Source: Desmodus rotundus
Lineage: Eukaryota; Chordata; Mammalia; Chiroptera; Phyllostomidae
Reading direction: 5' to 3'
Length of the DNA stretch: 64,000 bases
NCBI RefSeq assembly: GCF_022682495.2
Contig: NC_071392.1
Coordinates: 108,490,896 to 108,554,895, forward strand
Below, in pieces: positions 12,421 to 22,690 of this stretch (positions within the stretch are counted from its first letter, which is position 1; each line of letters begins with the position of its first letter). Position numbers and translations under genes: made by a program. Under the pieces are notes generated by a model that did not search any database, was not told the origin of the DNA, and was given only the letters and a program-made list of their open reading frames with translations.

Positions 12421-12637
12421 AAAAGTACAAATTGGTAGGAACAGAATAGACAGGGGATGTTAAGAACAGTATAGGAAATGGAGTCACCAAAGAACTTATA
12501 TGCATGAGCCATGGACATGACCTAAGGGAGGGCATTGCTGGAGGGAATGAGTGGTAGCGGGTAGAGGGGAGAAAAGGGGGGAAATGAGGACAACATGTAA
12601 TAGCATAATCAATAAAATATATTTTAAAAAGAAAAAA
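12421..12637 (+). repeat. Second, tandem 3' UTR copy
   Basis: Repeats the same landmarks in the same order as the copy just upstream ('gttaagaacagtataggaaatggagtcaccaaagaactta', 'gagccatggacatgacc', 'caacatgtaatagcataatcaataaaatatatttt') and ends in an A-rich tail at the right target duplication. The two copies differ at many positions, so this is not a recent tandem duplication. Confidence 0.85.
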
Positions 12638-12655
12638 AGAAATTATGCAGATGAT

Positions 12656-13742
12656 AGAAGGAGGAAAACAGGGCTTCCTGGTAGAGTGAAGGTATTTGCA
12701 ATGTTACCTGTGTGAGAAACACCACGGGTGACATAAGGAGCAACAAGCAACCACATTGTCTTACAATCACCTACGTACATGTTATAGTTACATATAGGGC
12801 CCCTTCCTTGCTGCGAGGGGTAATTAAGGCAAGGATGAACCTTGCAAAAGGGTACATTCAGGAGAAAGGAAGCAAAATGTATGGATTACATTTTTAAAAG
12901 AAATTATATCTTCATATTATTTACTTATTTATTGTGAAACACACTATTAGCAACTAAATTTTAGAATTTTTATTGCATTTTGTTCCATCCCTGGGGGGAT
13001 GGGGTAGAGACGAGTGGAACTGTAACCTCACCAACAAGTCCTAACTGGCCGTCCATGATGCTGTGATTGGGAGTACTTTCATGAGAGCTGAAATCTGAGT
13101 GTGCTTTGGGGCAGCTGCAGATTGAGAAATTTAAGGCTGGGGTTGAGACGCATTTAGTGTCAAGACCAAAAACTTGCCTCCCATCAGGTGATTCCTGGGT
13201 ACTTGGAAACAGACTTTAAAAAGGTTGGAAAGTTCTGATTGAGTCATAAAGAATGCAGCGGGGACAGGGAAGTGAAAGAAAAAATTTAAGGAAAGGACAG
13301 CATGTTCTTCTTCACCCCCACCTGCAAGAAAAAGGAGAACTCTGCTCCTCAAGGCTTTTTCCAATTAGTGTTTTTCGGTCTCTTCTCCTCCCTCCAGTTC
13401 CCTTCTCCACCCCATCCCCTCAAAGAGAACCTGTTATTAGCTTGGTAAGCACACTCAAGTGCCATAACCCAGTGGCAGCCTTAGTTTGTGACTCAGCCTG
13501 GAGGTGAGGACAGAATCTGAAGTCCCCACTTGGCAGGAAGGATGGGAGAAACGATTGGAGTTACAGGCAGCTTTCTCAGTGCACCAACTTGAATATACAG
13601 AATCCACGAACTTGGCTATTTCTATGTTCTTCATTCAGTGAATGCTCATTTACTAACCACCTTCCCTTGAAAGACACGACTTCATATGCTGGGTACATGA
13701 TTATGCCTCAAACCAACCCAACCTCTGCCATCAGTGAGCTTA
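12656..13742. other. No gene seen; unassigned sequence
   Basis: No frame above 84 codons has a recognisable domain. A C/T-rich patch lies at about 13380-13425. No nameable repeat. Confidence 0.4.
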
Positions 13743-13744
13743 TA

Positions 13745-13832
13745 CAGGGGTGGACAATACCCAATAATAATACAAGAATAAACTCTTTGGTTCATGTACT
13801 CACAACTATAAACCTACTTTTGCCCACCCCTG
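13745..13832 (+). mobile_element. Mariner-type MITE (copy A), shortened
   Basis: Starts 'caggggtgg' and ends 'aaacctacttttgcccacccctg', with inverted termini. A TA dinucleotide precedes the left end, the target preference of Tc1/mariner elements. The left terminal repeat is truncated to about 13 bp compared with the copies at 29974 and 61902, so the element is 88 bp rather than about 120. Confidence 0.75.
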
Positions 13833-14214
13833 TGGCCTGAATCATAAAGTAATTCTAATGTGGCATGTACTTCACTGTTTCCTCCTAACCAGGTTGGGAA
13901 GGAAGTTCATTGGCCAAAGCTGTCCTGTTCTCACATTGATCAGAAAGGTTTGCAGAAGTTGAGCTTGTATGGAGAGAATCCGTCCTCGTTAAGACAATGA
14001 CAGCATGCTGGCCACCCTAACCCAGACCTCAAGGCCCAACCAGCATGTGCCCTTTGTGACATTGGCCCTAGGTGCTGACTATCCTCCACTTGGTTTCCCA
14101 GGAAACCACGTTTTTGGAAACCGTCAATGGACATGTGTATCTATGTTTTGGATGGCTGTGATGCAGTGGAGAGAGCCCAAACATGAAGTTTGAAGCATTT
14201 TTTTCTCCTAAAAA

Positions 14215-14790
14215 ATGTGTCTGTAACATACTAAAACAGACTCCTCTTGAATGGGAAGGGTCCCACTCTTATATAAATGAGCCAAAGATAGCCTCTGTAT
14301 ATTGTCCCTTAGGTTATTTCTTTGCTACAGGCTAAGACCTGTAAGCTCACAAGCTGACTAGCACCAAACCCAAAGTTTTACATAGCCAATTACTTAAGAA
14401 TAACCCAAAGAAGCAAATTTTCAGCCATTCAGGATCTGTCTGCTCTGCATGGCCCTGGAAACCTTACCTGGCAGCTGTTATCTATTGATAAGACATACTG
14501 ACCTTGTAGTTACAAGGCTCTGAGCCATGGCTGCCCTTGGGAGTTCTCTGACCCAGGAGCATCCACCATGCTGTTGAGTGGCATCAGCCAGGCACTTAGG
14601 CCCTCTCAAGCCTCCCTGCCCCAGGAGTTCTCTTGCCCATCTCCCCTCCCTCGTGGTGGTTCCCTGGGAGCCTCTGGATGGGCTCATGCTGTGGCGGACT
14701 TCCCTTCTCATGCAACCCTCTCTGAGTGCTGCCCAGTAAAGCTCCTGTGTGTTACTGCCTTTTGGTCTTCTCTTTTTCTTCAGTCAGCTC
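14215..14790 (+). mobile_element. Possible solo LTR, class I-like
   Basis: Between 'tgtaacata' (14221) and 'ttcttca' (14785) there is a TATA-like 'tatataaat' (14270) and, near the 3' end, 'gcccagtaaagctcctgtgtgttactgcc', which resembles the R/U5 region of class I LTRs although the poly(A) signal is degenerate. A clean 4-bp target duplication is not visible. The alternative is unique sequence with a chance LTR-like pattern. Confidence 0.35.
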
Positions 14791-14817
14791 CAAAAGCTTG
14801 CAACCTCTTCCACACCC

Positions 14818-14962
14818 CTACCCCAGATCCACTGAATCAAAATATACCAGGGTTAGTCACTGGAAATGCAGTTTTTATGAGCTTCCCCAGGTGTGTGTGT
14901 GTGTTTGTATGTGTGTGTGTGCAAGACCATATGAGCATTAAAATTTAAGAACCACAGGTTAG
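14818..14962 (+). mobile_element. MER5A fragment interrupted by a (TG)n microsatellite
   Basis: 'ccccagatccactgaatcaaaatat' and 'actggaaatgcagtttttatgagcttccccaggtg' run into alternating TG with one TGTTTG/TATG break (14891-14922). The end then reads 'gagcattaaaatttaagaaccacagg', the MER5A right terminus. The TG tract lies where MER5A reads 'caggtgattctgatg', so it grew inside the element. Confidence 0.8.
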
Positions 14963-15170
14963 AAGATTTGCCTTGAGTCCTGCCTCTGATACTTGTCATC
15001 TGACATCTGACTTTAGGATATTCCCTTTCATGCTCCAAGTATCACTTTTCCCCTTGTAAGGATGAGATGATGGTGTCTGTATCAGGGAGATCCTTGAAGA
15101 TAAAATGCAACAGAGTGTGTGGAAGTGATTGGAGCAATGGTGGGCACATGGTAGGTGTCCTCACATAGAA
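14963..15170 (+). repeat. MIR SINE, plus strand, degraded
   Basis: 'gccttgagtcctgcctctgatacttgtcatctgac', 'gaccttgaagataaaatgc'-like sequence and 'gtgggcacatggtaggtgtcctc' follow the MIR head-core-tail order. The core is poorly preserved. Confidence 0.55.
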
Positions 15171-16535
15171 GTGGGATCTGAATCTTCTTTTTTCTTTCTG
15201 ATGCTGGCTTACGTCATTCCAAAATAGCCACTTTTTAAACAAGTGTTTTGAATCATGTGGGCCTTATTGTCAGTCTACCCATTTGTTTGTAAATCTCATT
15301 GGATATACTACTGTGCTGACCTGACTTTAAGTCTTTTAATTTTCCTGTCCCTCTGCTATTCGATCTCTCTGTAACTGCATTATCTAATGCTATAAAGTGT
15401 CTGATAGCCAGAGTTAGATGGCAAATGCTGCACCAGGTACATTTGTATTGTATTGTTGCAGGCCTTATTGCTAAATTCAGACGGGACTCAAATGATATTT
15501 TTATATAAGATTTTGTTCAATTCCACTCTACTGTCTGTTGGGTATTTCTGGGTTTGCTAAATACATTTTTCTCCCTTTCTGCTTAGAATCGTCTACTGAA
15601 ATATAAGTATTTTTAGCAAGTTTGCTGAGTTGTTTGCAGTTTTGTATGTAAGCCTTTGCTCTCTGAGGATATAATCAAGACATGGCCCAGTGTCCCAGTG
15701 AATGGTGAGAGAGATGTGTGAAATCAGGGTGTGATTTCTCAGTTATGGTTGCTAAATGAGATCATTTGCCAAAGGTGCCTTTGTGCACTGGGGAAATCTT
15801 TAACCCTTAACACAGGAATCTTGCTGTCCTTAACATGAAGACTTTTGTCTGAAGAAGATGTCTCAGATAAATGGATAGACATCCTTTATTTCATCTCTAT
15901 TGATCACTCTCCTCCAAGTTGTTAAAGAAACTATAGCATGTACCAAATATATGTGGAGTACCAAGAATAATTTTTTTTTTTCTCCTAAAGTCAAGGCCAG
16001 GGACTGATACAAAGAATACACAGGAACAAAGTCATATGTGAATTTGACTATAGTTCCATGTGACTGGAGTGGGGAAAATGATTACAGAACTCTGGTTTTC
16101 ATATGTTAACATCGGTAGTGAGCAACTAAGAGGCAACTCATATAAAAGTCTGCTAGCAGAATGTCATTTGTGTGGCTCCAGGGTGATGGGTAAGTAAAAG
16201 ACTGGATTAGAACAAGTCTACAGTTGTTGAGTGAGAATAGACAGACATGATTAAAAATCTGGGGATTTCATTTAGAGAAACCAGTTGGGTAGACACTGGG
16301 AGAAGTGACCAATAAAGATTTTAAGAGGAGGTAAACATTGAAACTTGACCAACAAAAAAAGAAACACTCTACAACAACTTTCCAAATGTGGACCGGATTG
16401 ACCAGATAGACCAGTTAGTTTCTGGAAGAGCTATCTAATTCATACTTCAGTGCACATCTCAGGAATCTAGAGAGGAAAAAAGCTAACTTCTTGATGTCAA
16501 GAAGAACAAAGAGAAAGAAAGAACTTCATTTCACT
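15171..16535. other. No gene seen; unassigned sequence
   Basis: About 1.3 kb of moderately AT-rich DNA without an open frame above 60 codons or a repeat I can name. A T tract occurs at about 15970-15980. Confidence 0.45.
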
Positions 16536-16539
16536 TGGG

Positions 16540-16795
16540 GTTAGAGCTAAATTTTATTGAGCACATGCCAGACTTAACATCTACGGCAACTCATACATGG
16601 TGGAAAAATAATATTTACCACTCTACCAAGGGCTTTGCATGGACCATCTCATGTGATCTTCATGACAACCATACTTGGCAGATACAGTACTATTATTATT
16701 TCCATTTTACAGATGGGTAGATTGAAACTTCAGTATGCTTAAGATCAGAGAACCATTAAGTGGTAGAGACAGAATTCAAATCCAGACTGTCTGAA
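16540..16795 (-). repeat. MIR SINE, minus strand
   Basis: Antisense MIR landmarks: 'attttattgagcacatgccag', 'ttccattttacagatgggtagattgaaac' and 'ttaagtggtagagacagaattcaaatccagac'. Nearly full length. Confidence 0.9.
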
Positions 16796-16977
16796 TTTGG
16801 ATTCTTCAAAAGTAGAAACATAAGGGGAAGTTGTAGCTAATGTTTAAGAGCCATATTTATGCTGTAGATATACAAAGCTGGCGTGTGTACATGGTAAGGA
16901 CCTCCTGTAATTTACTTACTTTTTCATAACATACAACTTACAACTTCCTTTCCTCAATTTAAGGTACTTCTAATATT

Positions 16978-17072
16978 AGCTTTGCCACTCATTGGCAATG
17001 AGTAGACAAAGAGAAACCAATCTGTCTGAGCTTTTAGCCTATCTGTGAAATGGAGATAAAAATAATGCTTTA
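16978..17072 (+). repeat. MIR fragment, plus strand
   Basis: 'gctttgccactcattggc' and 'agcctatctgtgaaatggagataaaaataatgc' match the MIR core ('tgccactta...', 'catctgtaaaatggggataataat'). Confidence 0.7.
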
Positions 17073-17074
17073 TA

Positions 17075-18250
17075 TTTCCATATCCAAAAAAGATGAAGTA
17101 ACAAAAACCAGATTTATCCATTCACCTGAAACAGCCAAAAACAATAAAAGACTGGACAGAATATATTAAGCAACAATTTGCAAATCACTGGACATCAGAC
17201 AGTGAAAGATAGTGCTCCATAAAGGATAAGACTTCTCAGTTATTGAGGCAAAACAGTTATTATGGCCCTGGCTGGTGTGGCTCAGTGGATCAAGTGCCAG
17301 CCTGCAAACCAAAGGGTTGCCAGTTTGATTCCCATTCAGGGCACATGCCTGGGTTGTGGGCCAGGTCCCCAGTAGGGGGTGCTCAGGAGGCAACTGCACA
17401 TCACTGTTTCTCTCCTTCTCTTTATCCTCCCTTCCCCTCTCTCTAAAAATAAAATAAATAAAGTCTTAAAAATATAGTTATTATGTATAACTGTATTCCA
17501 GATACTCAAAAAGAGAAGATGTAAAAGATATTTAAAAAGATCCAAATAAAAGTTTTGCAGATAAAAACAACATTGTTTGAGATGAAAAATACATGGACTG
17601 AGATTAATAGTAGACCAGGTATTGCAGTAGAAAATATTAGTGAACTTGAAGACATAACAATAGAAACTCAAAGAACCTCACATAACCCCAAACTACAGAC
17701 AAAATGAAGAAAGAATCAATGAGCTTAGGATGACTTTTAGTGGTTTAATGTATGCATAATTGGAGTTCCCAAAGGAAAGAAAGGCAAAACAAATATTTAA
17801 AGATATAATGGACAAAAATTTATCCAAATTTGATGAAATTATAAACTTAAAATAGACCCTCAAAAGCCCCAGACACAACAAACATGAAGAAAACTGCACC
17901 AAGTTACATTATAATTCATTTGCTCAACACCAGCTATCAAAAGGAAATCTTTAAAGCAGCCAGAGGGGAAAAATACATACCCTGTGTTCAGAGAAATAAA
18001 CATAACAATGACAACAGATTTCATGTCAGATACAATGAAGAGAAGAAAACATAAAGCAACATATTTAGGGTACTGAAAGAAAAAGATCTGATCTAAAATT
18101 TTATATCCAATGAAAATATCTTTTAAAATAAAAACAAAATACTCTTTTTCAGACAAACAAAAGCTAAAATAATTTATAAGCAGTAGATCTTCACTGCAAG
18201 AGATGTTAAAGGAAGTCCTTCAAGCCAAAGAAAAATGATGCACCATCAAT
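17075..18250 (+). pseudogene. Ancient LINE-1 ORF1 remnant, split by a VES SINE
   Basis: Sequence from 17485 follows old mammalian L1 ORF1: 'gagatgaaaaatacatggactgag', 'agaatcaatgagctt' and 'tggagttcccaaaggaaag' (the IIGVPEG region), then 'cttaaaatagaccctcaaaagcc' and 'aaatctttaaagcagccagag' (ILKAAR). The end reads 'aaaattttatatccaatgaaaatatc' and 'aaggaagtccttcaagccaaag', the ORF1 terminus. There are many stops and frameshifts. The left part (17075-17255) is less certain. Much older than the elements at 10.5 and 35.4 kb. Confidence 0.75.
17264..17475 (+). mobile_element. VES-type tRNA-derived bat SINE, plus strand
   Basis: Starts 'ggccctggctggtgtggctcagtgg' (A box), with B box 'ggttgccagtttgattcccat' at about 17315, then 'agggcacatgcctgggttgtgggccaggtccccagtaggggg', a pyrimidine-rich domain 'gtttctctccttctctttatcctccc' and an A-rich tail. 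The 9-bp duplication 'agttattat' sits at 17255-17263 and 17476-17484. It is transcribed by RNA polymerase III from the internal boxes when active and depends on L1 proteins. Its insertion into an already decayed L1 makes it the younger event. Confidence 0.95.
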
Positions 18251-18645
18251 ATGAATCTACGTGAAAGAATGAAGGACAGTGGAGAGGGTAAACACATGGG
18301 TAAATATACAAAAAATTTTTTCTTATAACTTAAATGTCTTAAAAGATCACTGACTGTTTAAAAAATAATAATGAATAATAACGTAACATGTTTATTACAG
18401 ATATAAAATTAAAATGTATGATAACATTGTGAAGAATGAGAGGGTAGAAATTTAAATATACTCTTAGAAGACTTAAGCTATACATGCACATATGACATCA
18501 CTTAAAGGTTGACTCTGGCAGTTTAAAAAATGTACCCCATAAACCCTAAAGCAACCACTAAATAACAAAACAAAAAGGTATAGATAATGGTAATCCAAAG
18601 AAGGAGTTAAAGAGAAATAATTAAAACGTATTCATGTTATACTAG
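18251..18645 (+). repeat. Old L1 inter-ORF region
   Basis: 'aaaattttttcttataacttaaatgtcttaaaagatcactgactgtttaaa', 'ggttgactctggcagtttaaaaaatg' and 'ataaaccctaaagcaaccactaaataac' are typical of the spacer between ORF1 and ORF2 in old (L1M-group) elements and continue the ORF1 remnant to the left. Confidence 0.7.
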
Positions 18646-19365
18646 AAGCCAAATGAATGGAACTCAGATCATCAGAGTTCACAGGATAGAAATGATCCAG
18701 AGTGTTTTTTCACAATAAAGGTCATAATACCTGACTACCTTTTATTTACCTGCCCTTTTTGCTTTGGAAAAATTTGGCCTCCACTCGATCCCGTGATTAC
18801 AGTATTGCCCTATCCCAATGATTAACAAGCCGATACTGAGACTTCCTAGGAAGGAGCCTCCCTAGTGCTGTGAGACCACACTGTCCAACCCAAGGTTTGA
18901 TCATCGATGCATCCTTTGTATTGATTTATGGCCAAAAAGGGGAACTGTGTATTTAAAACAGGAGTTTAATGAAAAGTAAACTCACAGGGTGATCTTATCA
19001 TAAATTCCTAACTGGGCAGTTCATAATGGGTAGTCACACCACAGGCATATAACTTTTTGGTAAAAGTTTTATTTTTGCCTTAAGCAAGCCCTGTTCATTT
19101 TTTTCTGTACAAATAGGGTCGCCTTTGAAATAAGCCATCATCACCCTCAAAAGAGCACAGAATCTTCTTAATCCAATCCTCACCTTGCTTTCTTCCACCC
19201 TCATGTAATCTTTCTTACAGTCCCCTTAATCTCAAATGCATAAAAGAAGCTACAAAACTGTTATTCTCTGAAGCATTTAATATCTTTTTCCTGACAAATG
19301 TTGTCAGTTTGAGTCAAACAACCTCCTATAAAAAGTCAAAAAATATTAAATTAATTCTTTTCTTT
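18646..19365. other. Unassigned insert within the old L1
   Basis: About 700 bp interrupting the L1 between its inter-ORF region and ORF2. It has 'aataaagg' at about 18714 and 'gcataaaagaagctacaaaactgttattctctgaagcattt' at about 19236, which looks like the 3' half of an LTR or other retroelement. I cannot name a family and see no target duplication. Confidence 0.4.
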
Positions 19366-19605
19366 AAAACAATTATTTTATGTTTTCAACTACAGTTAAC
19401 ATTCAATATTATTTTATATTAGTTTCATGCGTACAACATAGTAATTAGAAATTGATATAATTTACAAAGTGATCTCCCTGTAAGCCTATACCAGCCTGGC
19501 ACCATACATAGTTATTACAATATTGTTAACTACATTCCCTTTGTTGTACTGTACATCCCTGTGTTTATTTTGTAATAACAAATTTGTACTTTTTAATCCC
19601 TTAAT
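19366..19605 (-). repeat. L1 3' UTR fragment, minus strand
   Basis: 'caactacagttaacattcaatattattttatattagtttcatgcgtac', 'acaaagtgatctccctgtaagcc' and 'ggcaccatacatagttattacaatattgttaac' are the antisense 3' UTR of a laurasiatherian-type L1. It is opposite in orientation to the surrounding L1, so it is a separate insertion. Confidence 0.75.
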
Positions 19606-20425
19606 TGAAGAAACCAAGAACAAAAGAAAGATAAGAAATTTTAATTATATCGACAATATAATTAAATGTAAATACTTTAAATACAGAAATTAAAAGGCAG
19701 GAATTGTCAAATTGGATAGAAAAAGAGAGATCTCACTCTATCCTGCCTATAAAGAATCACACTTCGAATATAAAGACACAAATAAGTTAAAAACAAAAGG
19801 TGAAAAATGATATGTTAACATTAATCAAAAGAAACCTGGAGTGGCTATCTTAGTATCAGACAAAGTAGATTTCAGAGATAAAAATATTAACAGGGATTAA
19901 AGTTTTCATTTGATAATGGTATAGTGACCAATTCATCAAGAGGACCTAACAGTTCTAAATGTTTATGCATTTAATACAGCTTCAAAACACATGGAACAAA
20001 AAGTAATCAAGAACATCAGGGAGAAATAGACAAGCCCAAAATTATGGTTGAGGATGTAAATACTCCTCTCTCAGAAATTAATAGAACAAAATAGATTAAA
20101 AAATCAATAAGTGTATAGATTTGAATAACACTATAAAGCAAATTGACCCTACCAACATTAACAGCACACTCCACCAACAGTAAAACACACATTGTTATTA
20201 AGTGCATTAAAAATATTTCCCAAGATAAAACATATCCTGGTCCAAAAATTAGTCTTAATAATTTAAAAGATTTAAGTCAACAAAGTAGACCAAAATGGAA
20301 TTAAGCTAAAATTCAGTAATATAAAGATTTTTGTATTATCCCAAATATTTCTAGACACTTCTAAAAATAATTCATGAAGAAGAGGAAAAAATTAGGATGT
20401 ATATCAAATTGAATGAAATGAAAAC
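19606..20425 (+). pseudogene. Ancient LINE-1 ORF2 remnant, endonuclease region
   Basis: Continues the old plus-strand L1: 'ggcaggaattgtcaaattggatagaaaaa', 'tcctgcctataaagaatcacacttc', 'aacctggagtggctatcttagtatcagacaaagtagatttc' (SDKVDF), 'gacctaacagttctaaatgtttatgc' and 'accaaaatggaattaagctaaaattcag'. These are endonuclease-domain landmarks in the right order. Multiple stops; not functional. Confidence 0.8.
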
Positions 20426-20429
20426 ACTA

Positions 20430-20690
20430 CATAAAATTTGGAATCACAGAATGATTCCAAAATTTTTACAGAAATACCAAGAACCTGGACTATGCAAAAC
20501 AACTGGGAAAAAGGAATCAAGTTGGAGCACTAACACAGTGTGATTTCAAGACTTATTATAAAGCTACAGTAATTAAGACAGTGTGGCAGTATGTGGAGAT
20601 AAATAAATACAGACTGAAAAGTCTAGTAATAGACCCACACATATGTGGACAACTGATTCTGACAAAAGTTCAAAGGCAAAAGGAGAAGTA
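20430..20690 (+). pseudogene. Ancient LINE-1 ORF2 remnant, downstream reverse-transcriptase region
   Basis: 'ttggagcactaacacagtgtgatttcaagacttattataaagctacagtaattaagacagtgtggcagt' and 'agtaatagacccacacatatgtggacaactgattctgacaaaagttcaaaggc' correspond to ORF2 well beyond the catalytic core. The jump from the endonuclease region within a few bases implies an internal deletion of roughly 2 kb in this L1, or two overlapping insertions. Confidence 0.8.
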
Positions 20691-22479
20691 TCCAGCTGGC
20701 TTTCAATGGGTCCTAAGTATTTGTTTAACATCAGCAGGTAATTCTGGTATCCAACCATTTTTGGGCACCTTCATCCAAATGTTACTTTAGTCCTTTCGTT
20801 CCTTCAGTTTCTGTCTTTTAGAATCTGGAGTCGTTTAAACCCCCCAACTTGAGTACCTTGGGATTGGGGAGAATCTCTCTCCATTTGAAGGAGGGGCTTA
20901 GGCAATAATAATGATTCTGACTCTTAAATGTAAGAGTCACCTTACACCCACCCACTAGGCCCAGGGATATGAGACCAATCTGGGTGTTCCTGGCCATCCC
21001 AAGTCATCAGGGTAGACTGACTACAGAATCCCCTTCTGCTGAGAGTTTCCTTGCAGCTTGCTTTATATATTTATACTTTTAACTAGTTATACTGCCATTC
21101 TTAACTCCTCAGAGGTGCTCAGTCCCCTCCAGTTTGACACTAAATTATGATTACAATTCAACAGAATCTGGCTTGGAAGATTCAACTAAAAATAAATAAT
21201 TCTATTTGCTATTTCTCCCAAATTGAATCAACAAAATTATCTGGCATCTCTTACCTTATCTCACTGCTGTTTGGCTGGTCTTTACATTTTTTGAATTTGA
21301 TATTTAGCCCTACAATACATGTCAGTTGTTCAAGGCACACCGTTTGCAGCAAAACAAAGCAAAACAAACTTCCCCCCCCAACTCAAAGTCTAGAGCTTTA
21401 GGATTAGCAAAATGCTGTAGGCACTTTAGAAAGTTTAGTCTTGCATTTAGATAGAGGAGTTTCTTGCACAAAACTACAGCTGGGCTAGATTGTTGGCATA
21501 TTATTTAGGGAGGAGGTGAGAAACTGTTACGTTTTCATGACAACTTCCCATTGTGTCTCTCAGCCATGCTGCACCAGGCAGAGTCGCCTGTCAGATCGAT
21601 GCAAGCCCCCAGCCTATCATACCCATCTGCCTCCAGGTAGTGTGTCCTCCTGCTGTAAATTATTTTCTGGGGGCATAAACAGTCCTGTTTTGTGCTGGCT
21701 GGGATTGAGAAGAAGAACCCGGCCTCTCACCTCCGGCTGGTTGCTAGTCCACATTCAGAATCCTGCACCAGCAAGTAGGGTCACGTTTGTGAAAACCTAG
21801 AGAAGTGAGTAAACATGGTCTAGAGAACAAAATTTACTCTGTTAGGCCAGAAGGAGGTTGATGGTGCGAAAGAAAAAATACAAAATGACTATATTTACTG
21901 CAGTGCTAATGGTGGGTCACTACAATTACAGCGTTTGCTTAGCGAGTGTGCTCACTTCATCTGCTAATCACGGTACTCGGTCAGCCCACAGCTTTGTCTT
22001 TTTCAGACAAAGCTTGGTATCTCATCTGCCAACCCAAGTTCCAAAAGGTTGCCCCCGGCCGATGTGGGAGCAAGAGAGCGTTTGCACAGGAAAATGCCCA
22101 GATGCCACAGTTAGTGGTGGTGCTGGAAGCGGAAGGTTAGCCATCAGAAGTTGGTAAGGTCCCAGGGTCCCCTGTCCTTTACCATAGCGGAGGGATAAAC
22201 TATTTGTCCACCCCCACGTATGTATACTCCACACGCATTTAGAGTGTACTGACTGTCCACCAGGATCTGCGTTAGGAAGTAGAGATACCGAAAACTGAGG
22301 CCCTGAATTTGGTAACCTAAGGGGATTCCTTTCCGGGTCAGGGTGCCAGGTTCAATTTAGACTCTATTTTCTGGCAGTGTCAAGAAGATTTAAGCAAATT
22401 GTAGTTGAAGAAATTACATTCTGTCAGCAAAAATAAATACTTATACAAAAAGAGTGTGTCTTTGTCATTGTAGCAGCAA
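20691..22479. other. No gene seen; unassigned sequence
   Basis: About 1.8 kb with no nameable repeat. The stretch 21520-22210 is relatively GC-rich and repeat-free, with open frames of 94 and 99 codons that show no domain. It could be single-copy conserved DNA, but nothing in the sequence proves function. Confidence 0.45.
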
Positions 22480-22690
22480 TAATATTCATAACAGATAATA
22501 TTTGTTGAATGCTAGTCACAAATGGGTAACTATGTTAGGTAATCTTCAATGCTAACTCTATGAGAAGTAAGTCCTATATGATACCCATTTTCCAGATGAA
22601 GAAATGGAGTCTCAGAGAAGCTGAATGAGGTCACCTGTGGTTATAGAGCTAATAATTAGGATGAATGTAAACTCAAGCTCAAATCAGCCT
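22480..22690 (-). repeat. MIR SINE, minus strand
   Basis: 'aatatttgttgaatgctagtc', 'tgatacccattttccagatgaagaaatggagtctcagagaagctgaatgaggtcacctg' and 'tagagctaataattaggatg' are antisense MIR core and head. Confidence 0.85.

Larger units (their letters stand above)
10498..12655 (+). mobile_element. HAL1-like (ORF1-only) LINE-1 derivative with 18-bp target-site duplication
   Basis: A 2.1-kb retroelement bounded by direct repeats 'agaaattatccagatgat' (10498-10515) and 'agaaattatgcagatgat' (12638-12655), 17 of 18 bases identical. Order inside: an L1-type 5' UTR starting with 'ggccaagatgg', an L1 ORF1 remnant ending in the typical MLKGLI terminus, and a 3' UTR ending 'agcataatcaataaaatatatt'. There is no reverse-transcriptase or endonuclease sequence between ORF1 and the 3' UTR. 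This is the architecture of HAL1 (half-L1) elements, mobilised in trans by a full L1. A second, diverged 3' UTR copy follows the first, inside the same target duplication. The element is inactive because ORF1 is frameshifted. Alternative: an L1 that lost ORF2 by internal deletion in this copy. Confidence 0.8.

Noticed and set aside
17264..17340. tRNA-like A and B boxes
   Set aside because: They are the head of a VES SINE; the cloverleaf is not preserved and the SINE body follows, so this is not a tRNA gene.
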